Shown one piece after another: positions 56,930-64,000 of a DNA stretch of 64,000 nt. Under the pieces are notes generated by a model. It was not told the origin of the DNA and ran no database searches. It saw only the letters and a list, made by a program, of their open reading frames with translations. Each line of letters starts with the position of its first letter. Position 1 is the first letter of the stretch. The stretch is from the NCBI GenBank assembly GCA_947630695.1, contig CANRIM010000008.1:1-64000 (forward strand), written 5' to 3'. Origin of the DNA: an uncultured Lachnospiraceae bacterium. GTDB taxonomy: Bacteria; Bacillota; Clostridia; Lachnospirales; Lachnospiraceae. Made by a program: the position numbers and the translations under genes.

Positions 56930-58384
56930 ATGGCGAAACATGGTGTATTTATCCAGGAAGAGGCCACTGCTGCCGTAGTGCCGCAGGAAGCAAACGCCGG
57001 TCTGCAGGTAGTCATCGGTACCGCGCCTGTCAATATGGCGGAGGATCCTTCCGCTTGTGTAAACGTGCCGATTCTTGCAAATCGCGCGTCGGAAGCGATG
57101 GCTGCCCTGGGCTACGTGCAGGATTTTGAAAATTACACGCTGTGCCAGACAATGTACATTACGGAAAATATCCATCCGGTATCTCCGGTTGTGTACATCA
57201 ATGTGCTGGATCCGAAAACCCACACAAAGGATCTGACAGATCAGACGGCGGAGGTTACCGATCTGCAGGCCGTTATTCCGATGACCGGTATTCTGAAAGA
57301 GGGTCTGGTTGTCAAAAACGCGACCAGTGAGGATGTGCAGCTGACCGAAGGCAGTGATTATACCCTTGGCTTTAACAAAGACGGTTATCTTACGATCACG
57401 CTGAATGCGTCCGGTCAGGGCAAAGATGCGAAATCCTTAAAGGTTACAGGCAAGCAGCTGGCGCCGGAGAAGGTGACGGAAAAGGAAATCGTCGGGGCCT
57501 ATGATCCGGACTCCGGAAAGGAAACAGGCGCCGAAGTCATCCGGCAGGTATATCCCAAACTGGGCGTTGTGCCCGGCATTATCATCGCGCCCGGATATTC
57601 CCATCTTCCGGAAGTCGGTATCGCGCTGATGGCGAAAGCAGCCAATATCAACGGCGTGTTCAAAGCCATGGCGTTTCTGGATATCGATACGACCAAAGCG
57701 AAAAAGTATACGGATGTCAAAAAGGTCAAAGATGACAGCGGGTTCACCTCTGAATGCTGCTGCAACACATGGCCGTGCGCAAAAATCGGAGATCAGATCT
57801 TTTCCATGTCTGCAGTCATGGCTGCGCGGACTGCCGCCAACGATGCGGACAATGAAGACGTCCCCAGCGCAACACCGTCAAATAAGCCGCTTGCGATCAC
57901 AGGTACCTGCCTGTCTGACGGAACGGAAGTCATTCTGGATCAGGATCAGGCAACGACAGTGGGTGAATATGGCGTAGTCACTGCGGTAAACATCAACGGT
58001 TTCCGGCTCTTTGGCAATCATACCGGCGCATATCCCGCGACGACAGATGCGAAGGATAGCTGGATCAATATCCGAAGAATGTTTAACTGGCAGGGTAATT
58101 CCTTTATCCTGACCTATTTTGACAGGGTGGATGATCCGATGAACAATGTGCTCATTGAAACCATTGTCGATTCGGAAAATATTCGGTGTGCTGCTTATGC
58201 ACCGGCGCACTGGGCCGGCGCAGCCATTGAATATCTGGAAGAGGATAACCCGATTTCAGATATCCTTGCCGGAAAAATCACGTTCCGGCAGCATATCGCG
58301 CCGTATACCCCTGCGGAAACTATCCTTAATATCCTGAATTATGATGTATCTATGCTTCAGGCAGCACTTACGGGAGGTGAATAA
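56930..58384 (+). CDS. Tail sheath protein
   Basis: A 484-residue contractile sheath subunit. It begins MAKHGVFIQEE, has a middle Ig-like variable domain (about 100-190, KNATSEDVQLTEGSDYTLGF) and the conserved sheath core IAPGYSHLPEVGIALMAKA and NIRRMFNWQGNSF. It ends with the C-terminal arm that links subunits. Its presence identifies a myovirus. AGGAGGAAAATC precedes the ATG. Confidence 0.92.
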   Translation: MAKHGVFIQEEATAAVVPQEANAGLQVVIGTAPVNMAEDPSACVNVPILANRASEAMAALGYVQDFENYTLCQTMYITENIHPVSPVVYINVLDPKTHTKDLTDQTAEVTDLQAVIPMTGILKEGLVVKNATSEDVQLTEGSDYTLGFNKDGYLTITLNASGQGKDAKSLKVTGKQLAPEKVTEKEIVGAYDPDSGKETGAEVIRQVYPKLGVVPGIIIAPGYSHLPEVGIALMAKAANINGVFKAMAFLDIDTTKAKKYTDVKKVKDDSGFTSECCCNTWPCAKIGDQIFSMSAVMAARTAANDADNEDVPSATPSNKPLAITGTCLSDGTEVILDQDQATTVGEYGVVTAVNINGFRLFGNHTGAYPATTDAKDSWINIRRMFNWQGNSFILTYFDRVDDPMNNVLIETIVDSENIRCAAYAPAHWAGAAIEYLEEDNPISDILAGKITFRQHIAPYTPAETILNILNYDVSMLQAALTGGE

Positions 58385-58386
58385 AG

Positions 58387-58914
58387 ATGTCAACAATCGG
58401 AAACATGGTACCTGAATTAATCAATGCCTATAATGTCTACCTCGCAGGAAAGCTGCTGGGCGTGTCCGGAGAGTGCGAACTCCCGGAACTGGAGGCGTTG
58501 ACAGAAACCATCGAGGCAGCAGGCGTCCTGGGTGAGATCGAAGCTCCTGCAACCGGACACTTCGGATCTACGAAAGTGAAAATCCCGTTTGCAATCCTCC
58601 ATGAAGACATATTTGCCCTTATGGACACGACCAAGGCGCTGGAGCTGACCTTGCGGGGCAGCGAACAGTTCCAGGACAAAAAGACGGGCAACACCGAGGA
58701 TATCCCGGTGAAGATTGTGATCCGCGGCAAGGCTACGACCAATACGCTGGGTACCCTGTCGAAGGGCAAAAAAGGCGAGCCGGAAGTGGAAATCGAGGCC
58801 TTCTATATCAAAGTCGTTATCAAAAACGCAACGGTACTTGAGCTGGACAAGCTGAACTTCAAGTACATCGTCAACGGGAAAGACCTGATGGCGAAAATTC
58901 GAAAAAATATCTAA
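58387..58914 (+). CDS. Major tail tube protein (FII-like)
   Basis: A 175-residue inner tube subunit of the P2 FII family, placed immediately (2 bp) after the sheath. It has LEALTETIEAAGVLGEIEAP (noted ALTETIEAAGVLGEIE) and LRGSEQF, and ends YIVNGKDLMAKIRKNI. Six subunits per ring form the tube the sheath contracts around. GGGAGGTGAATAAAG upstream. Confidence 0.9.
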   Translation: MSTIGNMVPELINAYNVYLAGKLLGVSGECELPELEALTETIEAAGVLGEIEAPATGHFGSTKVKIPFAILHEDIFALMDTTKALELTLRGSEQFQDKKTGNTEDIPVKIVIRGKATTNTLGTLSKGKKGEPEVEIEAFYIKVVIKNATVLELDKLNFKYIVNGKDLMAKIRKNI

Positions 58915-58930
58915 GAGGGGGTAAATAAAA

Positions 58931-59287
58931 ATGGGAGACGTTACGAACCTCGAAGAGGCAAAAGGAAATATGACGGACGCGGCCAGAGAGGAATCTCTGG
59001 TCGTTTCTTTGTCGAAAACTTATGAATTTGAAGGCGAAAAGATCTCCGAGATTGATTTTTCCGGTCTGGAAGATGTGACCGCAAAAACAATGATCAAGGC
59101 CAATAAAGTGCTGGTGTCTTCCGGAGACGTGCAGATTTTGCCGGAAAATTCGCTGCATTATGCACTGATCGTCGCAGCGGACTGCACGGCGTATCCGATT
59201 GAATTCTACGAGCAGCTGAATCCGAAGGATGCGATTCGGGTAAAGAACACGGTTACCGGTTTTTTCTTCGGAGACGAATCCGATTAA
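58931..59287 (+). CDS. Tail assembly chaperone, short form (gpE-like)
   Basis: A 118-residue protein in the position of P2 gpE, between tube and tape measure. It has YEFEGEKISEIDFSGLEDVTAK (noted ISEIDFSGLEDVTA) and YALIVAADCT. It wraps the tape measure protein during tail assembly. A slippery heptamer near its end (59260-59266) allows a -1 shift into a longer form ending at 59448. GAGGGGGTAAATAAAA precedes the ATG. Confidence 0.85.
   Translation: MGDVTNLEEAKGNMTDAAREESLVVSLSKTYEFEGEKISEIDFSGLEDVTAKTMIKANKVLVSSGDVQILPENSLHYALIVAADCTAYPIEFYEQLNPKDAIRVKNTVTGFFFGDESD
59260..59266 (+). other. -1 ribosomal frameshift site (T TTT TTC)
   Basis: In the chaperone frame the bases read T TTT TTC, a perfect X XXY YYZ slippery heptamer, 8 codons before the TAA stop. 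A -1 slip opens a frame of about 61 codons to TGA at 59446-59448, as in P2 E/E' and lambda G/GT. Confidence 0.8.
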
Positions 59288-59448
59288 ACGACGCGAAGGA
59301 ACTGCGGAAATTATGCGTGGTCATATCCATGAATCTGAATACCGATTATACCAATCTTACGGGCATGTCGGTATTTGATTTGCTGGATCTGTGTGACGAC
59401 ATCAAAGAAGTACAGCGAGAGACGGAAAGGAAGGTGAGACGGAAGTGA
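59267..59448 (+). CDS. Tail assembly chaperone extension (gpE'-like), by frameshift
   Basis: After a -1 shift the reading continues with LNDAKELRKLCVVISMNLN and FDLLDLCDDIKEVQRETE, typical of the second half of tail chaperones (a helical domain with a KELRKL start). There is no good start codon and ribosome site of its own. The stop TGA overlaps the GTG start of the tape measure gene. Fusion with the short form gives about 172 residues. Confidence 0.75.
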
Positions 59449-62400
59449 GCGTAGGAAATTATTCCATAGCGATTAAAATTGCAGGGCAGCTTGAAAACAG
59501 TTTTAAGAACGCGATCAAAGGCGCAACTTCCGGCATCAACAGCCTGAAAGTCGCCGGAAAGGTTGGATCGGCTGCGATGAAAGGCGTGGGCGTGGCCGCG
59601 AAAGCCACCGTCACTACGCTGGAGGCTGCCGGAACCGCGGCGCTTGCCGTCGGCGCATACAGCGCGAAAGTCGGTAAGGATTTCGAGGCGTCCATGAGCC
59701 AGGTGGCTGCTACGATGGGCACAACCGTGGATCAGATATCCGATCTGCAGTCCCTTGCGGAAGAAATGGGACGGACCACAGCATTTTCCGCAACGGAGGC
59801 GGCAGAGGCCATCAACAACATGGCGATGGCCGGATATGACGCCCAGAAAATCTACGCATCCTTACCTACCGTCTTAAACCTGGCTTCCGCCGGATCGCTG
59901 GATCTGGATTATGCCACACAGCTGGTAGCCAATGGATTAAACGTCATGGGTATGGATGCGTCGCAGGCCTCCGATCTGGCGGATAAACTGGCGGTCACAT
60001 CCTCCCATGCCTACGGATCCGTTTCAGATTTCGGGGAAGGACTTCTGGTCGCCGGGGCTCAGGCGAAGCTGGCGAATGTAAATCTGGACGATACGATGAC
60101 TGCGCTGGGTATCCTTGGAGACAACGGTATACAGGCATCCGAAGGCGGCACCTATCTGCGGAACACATTGAAGAATCTGTATACGCCTACCGCCGATGCG
60201 GCGAAAGCCTTAGGGGAGCTGGGCATTCAGACAACGGATTCCAGCGGTAATATCCGTGATTTCCAGACGGTGCTTTCAGAATTGGGATCATCTTTGGACG
60301 GTCTGTCGGAAGGCGACCGCATGAGCTACATGTCCCGGATCTTTGATACCCGGACCATTGCCGCAGCGAACGCGCTGATCGGAAACAGCGGAAAGCGTTG
60401 GGATGAATTATCGGATGCGATCGCAAATTCTGCGGACGCGGCAAAGGACATGGCTGCGACGAAACTGGATAATCTCGAAGGGGATATCACCCTTTTGAAG
60501 AGCGCAGCGGAAGGCTTCGGCATCACCGTGTATAAAAGCATGAACAGTCCATTGCGTAACGTGGTGCAGTTTGGCAATGAACAGCTTTCCATTCTGCAGT
60601 CCGCTTTGGATGCGGAAGGCTTTTCGGGACTGAGTGCGGCGCTGGGAGAGGCGCTGTCTAACGGGATCACAAAAATGGCCGAACACGCGCCGGAAATGAT
60701 CGATATGGGCACAAATATGATCAATGCGTTTATCGACGGCGTTGATAACAATTCTTCTGCGATCGGATCATCCCTGGCACGGCTTGGGGAAGCGCTGGTG
60801 CGCGCTTTCCTTACGATCATGCCGAAAGTGGCCGCTACCGGTGGAAAACTGATTGCGGAATTTGCGAAAGAAATTTTGAAGAATGTTCCGGATGTTGTTC
60901 CGCCGCTGCTCGTCGGTTTTGCCGGATTGGCCATTGTAACAGGTATCATCGTCAATATTAAAAAGCTGACAGCATCCCTTACGAGCCTTGGCAAAAACGT
61001 GCCAAAGGTGGGCAAAGGATTTGGCAGCACAAATAATCAGATGTCAAAACTTGCGAAGAATGCGCTGGGACTGGGCGGTGGACTTGCGCTTGCCGGTATT
61101 GGGGTACTGATGCTGGTCAACGCGGCAAAACAGCTTGTTGACGCAGGTCCGGATGTGGCCATAGCACTGGCCATGCTGGCCGGTGGTCTTGCGGCGCTTA
61201 TGGCGATTGCCGGAACATTAGGTCAGCAGCTTGCAACAGCGACGCCCGGCCTTTTGGCATTCGGGGCGGCAATCCTGATTTCCGGCGCGGGCATGGCGCT
61301 GATGGCGTATGCTGCTGTTCAGTTGTCACAGGCCGGAGGCGCAGCCATTGCCGTATTTGCGGGAATGTTAATAGCGATTGGTGCATTTATGGCCATCGCG
61401 GGCGCGATGGGTCCGAGTCTTTTAGCAGGCGGTCAGGGTATGTTCTATTTAGGCGCCGGTCTTCTGTTGGCGGCGGCCGGCATGGCACTGCTTGCAAATA
61501 CAGCCATTCAGCTTTCTGCTGCCGGGACCCCGGCAATTATAACGATGGCTGCACTGGCCGTTGGCATCCTGGCATTCGGAGTGGTTGCCGGACTACTGGC
61601 CCCGCAATTGACTGCAGGGGCGGCTGCACTCTCGGCATTCGGTGATGCGCTGGCGATTATAAGTGCAGCGGCTTTGCTTGGATCCGTGGCATTAATGATT
61701 ATTGTTTCGGCACTTCCGATGCTTTCCGCTTACGGCGCTTCCGGCGCAATCGCGCTCATGCAGCTTGGCACCGCGATGATTACGTTTGCCGGAGGGGCAG
61801 CTGCTGCAGGTCTGGGCGCCGGCGCTGCGGCTCTTGGATTCGGTGCGCTTGCGCTTGCGGCGGCAGCAGCGGATCTGGCATTTGCGCCGTTGGCTCTGGA
61901 GATGACTGCAGTATCTACATCAATTGTACTGATCGCAGGATCCGCGTCAAAGGCTGCCAAAGGGATCAAATCGATGAAGAAGTCATCTTCGGGGATGATC
62001 ACCTCAATGGGTAAGCTGGCTCTGGCATTTGCCCCGGTGGCAGCTGCAGTATCGCCATTTTCCAAAGCTATAAATAAAGGCGCCAAGGCCATGACAGCAT
62101 TATCGACTGCAGTAACGGCCTCATCGGCAGGCCTTAAGGCGCTTGTGATTGTTTTCACCACATCCGGAATTCAGATTGTGGCCATTGCGCGCAGCTCTGC
62201 AAACGGAATTATTGCGGCGTTTGCGATTGATCTGACCGGAAGCGGCCGGAACATGATGCAGGGCCTGATTGTCGGCATGAATTCCATGCGCGGCAGCATT
62301 ATGGCAACGGCGACCAATATTGCCAATGCGGCGGCGCAGTCCGTGAACAATGCGCTTCAGATCCATTCGCCGTCAAAGGTTATGACCGAAAGCGGCGAGT

Positions 62401-62759
62401 ATACCGGCGAAGGTCTTGCATTAGGTATGGAAAATCGGACATCCGATATCCGTGCTGCTGCAATGGCTATGACACAGCCCGTACAGGAAGAGTCGCAAAG
62501 AATGCGCGATCTGAATGCCCCTGTGAATTATCGCAGCGGCGTTATAGGGGATGCAATCGACGGCTTTTCCGGCGGCGGCAACACAACAAACAATACCGAT
62601 TCTTCCAGTGTGAAGATCACCTACAGTCCGACGATTATCTTCCAGGGCGGAACACCGGATGAAGATACCATTAATCGGGCAAACAGATCCAGTCAGGATG
62701 AATTTGAAAAACGGATGAATGAGTGGATCCGAAAGAACAAACGCATCAATTTTGCGTAA
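59445..62759 (+). CDS. Tail tape measure protein
   Basis: A 1104-residue protein whose length sets the tail length. The TP901-type core (PF10145) at about 60-330 contains DFEASMSQVAATMGTT and AAEAINNMAMAGYDAQ. Long Ala/Gly-rich hydrophobic stretches follow (about 470-830), likely membrane-inserting segments, and the C-terminus has LQIHSPSKVMTESGEYTGEGLALG (noted LQIHSPSKVM). The start is GTG 59445 with AAGGAAGGTGAG upstream, overlapping the chaperone extension. Confidence 0.92.
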   Translation: MSVGNYSIAIKIAGQLENSFKNAIKGATSGINSLKVAGKVGSAAMKGVGVAAKATVTTLEAAGTAALAVGAYSAKVGKDFEASMSQVAATMGTTVDQISDLQSLAEEMGRTTAFSATEAAEAINNMAMAGYDAQKIYASLPTVLNLASAGSLDLDYATQLVANGLNVMGMDASQASDLADKLAVTSSHAYGSVSDFGEGLLVAGAQAKLANVNLDDTMTALGILGDNGIQASEGGTYLRNTLKNLYTPTADAAKALGELGIQTTDSSGNIRDFQTVLSELGSSLDGLSEGDRMSYMSRIFDTRTIAAANALIGNSGKRWDELSDAIANSADAAKDMAATKLDNLEGDITLLKSAAEGFGITVYKSMNSPLRNVVQFGNEQLSILQSALDAEGFSGLSAALGEALSNGITKMAEHAPEMIDMGTNMINAFIDGVDNNSSAIGSSLARLGEALVRAFLTIMPKVAATGGKLIAEFAKEILKNVPDVVPPLLVGFAGLAIVTGIIVNIKKLTASLTSLGKNVPKVGKGFGSTNNQMSKLAKNALGLGGGLALAGIGVLMLVNAAKQLVDAGPDVAIALAMLAGGLAALMAIAGTLGQQLATATPGLLAFGAAILISGAGMALMAYAAVQLSQAGGAAIAVFAGMLIAIGAFMAIAGAMGPSLLAGGQGMFYLGAGLLLAAAGMALLANTAIQLSAAGTPAIITMAALAVGILAFGVVAGLLAPQLTAGAAALSAFGDALAIISAAALLGSVALMIIVSALPMLSAYGASGAIALMQLGTAMITFAGGAAAAGLGAGAAALGFGALALAAAAADLAFAPLALEMTAVSTSIVLIAGSASKAAKGIKSMKKSSSGMITSMGKLALAFAPVAAAVSPFSKAINKGAKAMTALSTAVTASSAGLKALVIVFTTSGIQIVAIARSSANGIIAAFAIDLTGSGRNMMQGLIVGMNSMRGSIMATATNIANAAAQSVNNALQIHSPSKVMTESGEYTGEGLALGMENRTSDIRAAAMAMTQPVQEESQRMRDLNAPVNYRSGVIGDAIDGFSGGGNTTNNTDSSSVKITYSPTIIFQGGTPDEDTINRANRSSQDEFEKRMNEWIRKNKRINFA

Positions 62760-62771
62760 GGAGGCGGCAGG

Positions 62772-62984
62772 ATGTCAGGTACATATACAACCATTCAGGG
62801 GGATACATGGGACTTGATCGCTTACCGCCTTTTTGGCGCAGAGAAATATATGCGATATCTGTTTGAAGCGAACTGGCAATATGCGGACATAATGATTTTC
62901 CTGGCCGGAATTGAACTGGTGATTCCGGAACTGCCGGAGGAGCCGGGTGAAGATATGCCATTCTGGAGGGCAGATCATGAGTAA
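62772..62984 (+). CDS. Tail protein X (gpX-like)
   Basis: A 70-residue LysM-like protein of the P2 gpX family, with TTIQGDTWDLIAYRLFG and LEAN-like LFEANWQYAD. It follows the tape measure by 12 bp and overlaps the late control D gene by 8 bp, the standard P2 order. It probably joins the tube to the baseplate. GGAGGCGGC precedes the ATG. Confidence 0.87.
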   Translation: MSGTYTTIQGDTWDLIAYRLFGAEKYMRYLFEANWQYADIMIFLAGIELVIPELPEEPGEDMPFWRADHE

Positions 62985-64000
62985 TGCAAGAAGATCCGAA
63001 GCAGAATGCACTTTCAATGGACATAATGTTACTGCGCAGTTAAAACCATACCTTACAAGTATTACCTATACAGACGTGGCATCCGGATCCAGTGATCAGC
63101 TGGACCTTGCTTTGCAGGATAGAAATCTGGAATGGCTGCGGCCATCCTGGTACCCGAGAAACGGCGATAAGGTCAGATGCAGGCTGCTGTTCCATGACTG
63201 GACGAAAGATGGGGATGAACAGGCTATTGATTCCGGGATTTTTACGCTGGATGAGACCAGCTTTTCGGGCGGTCCGGCGCAGCTGAAGCTTGGCTGCGTC
63301 TCGGTACCGAACGACGAATCATTCCGTGTGCGGACCAGGACCAAAACATGGGAAAACATCTCGCTTGAAGGTATTGGAACGGAAATCGCAGCCAGATATG
63401 GCCTGTCCATCCGGTATTCCGGCGATTATATTTTAATTCAATCGCTGGAACAATCCGATCAGACAGACTGCGAATTCCTTTACAAGGTTTGCGAGACTTA
63501 CGGGCAGGCCATGAAAGTGTATTCCGGTTCCATTGTAATTTACAGTCAGACGCTGCTGGAAAATGCGGCGCCGGTTGCCGCTTTAAATCGAAAATCTTTT
63601 GAAGATGACACATGGACGTACACGGATACCATTACAGGCATCTATACAGGCGCGCGTATATCCTATAAATCCAGCGACAGTGATGATGAAATCAATATCT
63701 ACGTCGGCTTTATGGATGAGAACGCGCCCGGAAGCCGTGTGCTGAAGGTGACGGAAACAGCGAATAATCTGAACGACGCCTATTTAAAGGCAGCAGCTTC
63801 TGTCAATCAGTCAAATCAGGAAGCAACAACTTTTTCAGGACGTATCTTTCCGAATCCTGCCATCTGCGCAGGAATCTGTGTCACCATAACCGGCATGGGT
63901 GCAGCGGATGGAAAGTATTTTGTGGATCAGTCGAAAATCGAAATCGGAGATTCCGGAACGACACAGAACATCGAAATGCACAAGTGCCAGCAACGTCTGA
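62977..64000 (+). CDS. Late control D / baseplate hub protein, partial
   Basis: The frame begins ATG 62977 (GGAGGGCAGATC upstream) with MSNARRSEAECTFNGHNVT and stays open to the window end, giving 341 codons so far. It has KPYLTSITYTDVASGSSDQL and LEGIGTEIAARYGLSIRYSG, the pattern of gpD/VgrG-like hub proteins. It forms the hub through which the tube passes. The C-terminal end lies outside the window. Confidence 0.85.
   Translation, partial: MSNARRSEAECTFNGHNVTAQLKPYLTSITYTDVASGSSDQLDLALQDRNLEWLRPSWYPRNGDKVRCRLLFHDWTKDGDEQAIDSGIFTLDETSFSGGPAQLKLGCVSVPNDESFRVRTRTKTWENISLEGIGTEIAARYGLSIRYSGDYILIQSLEQSDQTDCEFLYKVCETYGQAMKVYSGSIVIYSQTLLENAAPVAALNRKSFEDDTWTYTDTITGIYTGARISYKSSDSDDEINIYVGFMDENAPGSRVLKVTETANNLNDAYLKAAASVNQSNQEATTFSGRIFPNPAICAGICVTITGMGAADGKYFVDQSKIEIGDSGTTQNIEMHKCQQRL

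Larger units (their letters stand above)
26486..64000. mobile_element. Prophage (P2-like contractile tail), left portion
   Basis: From tRNA-Arg(ACG) rightward the genes follow phage order: integrase, type I toxin modules and lysogeny genes on the minus strand, CI/Cro switch, replication and recombination genes, late regulator, putative cos region, terminase, portal, protease, capsid, then sheath, tube, tape measure, gpX and gpD. The right end, with baseplate, fibres, lysis genes and attR, is beyond 64000. Integrity cannot be fully judged, but the only broken gene seen is the amber-interrupted one at 42549. The split helicase is a second candidate defect. Confidence 0.93.

Overview
The window is a Firmicutes chromosome segment, most likely class Clostridia. 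The evidence is strong AGGAGG ribosome sites, tRNA genes without encoded CCA, a DUF1846 protein, a TatD-associated radical SAM protein and Hol-Tox type I toxins. The genus cannot be fixed from sequence alone. Positions 1-26485 are ordinary host DNA. Positions 26486-64000 are the left part of a prophage that runs out of the window. The window opens on what looks like the end of an insertion sequence abutting a decapitated aquaporin gene.

Host part. 371-3673 (+) holds a small unknown protein, a nitroreductase, a Gfo/Idh/MocA oxidoreductase and an O-acetylhomoserine sulfhydrylase-type PLP enzyme. 3676-5635 (-) holds a radical SAM protein and a probable vitamin B6 salvage pair (ECF S component plus pyridoxal-type kinase). 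5752-10528 (-) holds a flippase-like membrane protein, a CPA2 antiporter and a four-carbon acid-sugar module (DUF1537 kinase plus PdxA2-type dehydrogenase). 10663-16280 (+) holds a HAD phosphatase, rhodanese, THUMP rRNA methyltransferase, RdgB, YfcE-like phosphodiesterase, tRNA-Pro, MATE exporter and histidine phosphatase. 16297-19815 (-) encodes a heterodimeric ABC exporter. Then come NUDIX and nitroreductase genes, a tRNA cluster (Arg, His, Gln, Lys), an atypical LytTR regulator, tRNA-Gly, an AraC regulator with a Gfo-type oxidoreductase, an orphan type I antitoxin RNA, a DUF1846 protein and tRNA-Arg(ACG).

Prophage. It lies next to tRNA-Arg(ACG), the likely attachment site. The leftward lysogeny arm holds a tyrosine integrase, two complete Hol-Tox type I toxin-antitoxin modules, a zinc-ribbon membrane protein, a lipoprotein and an S24 CI-type repressor. 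The repressor region has divergent promoters and a palindromic operator. The rightward early region carries a Cro-like protein, small unknown genes, a SleB-type hydrolase, an SNF2 helicase split in two by an embedded DnaQ-type exonuclease gene, a RecA-like (Sak4-type) ATPase, SSB, a DUF927 primase-helicase, a Dam methylase, an iteron-rich non-coding block, a VRR-NUC nuclease and an ArpU-like late regulator. A putative cos region follows. The late region encodes a lambda-type terminase, portal, S78 protease, capsid and cement protein, then a P2-like contractile tail: sheath, tube, a tail chaperone with a -1 frameshift site, tape measure, gpX and gpD. The virion is therefore a myovirus with a lambda/HK97-like head and a P2-like tail.

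Most interesting points. (1) The two tandem Hol-Tox modules have convergent antitoxin RNAs, and inverted repeats make the toxin and antitoxin leaders nearly identical within each module. A related antitoxin gene with only a toxin tail survives in host DNA 3.3 kb away. (2) The helicase is split by an exonuclease, with 8-bp overlaps at both joints. (3) A 500-bp TTACAC repeat block contains a perfect 38-bp direct repeat. (4) A T TTT TTC heptamer allows a tail-chaperone frameshift. (5) A phage gene is broken by one in-frame amber codon.
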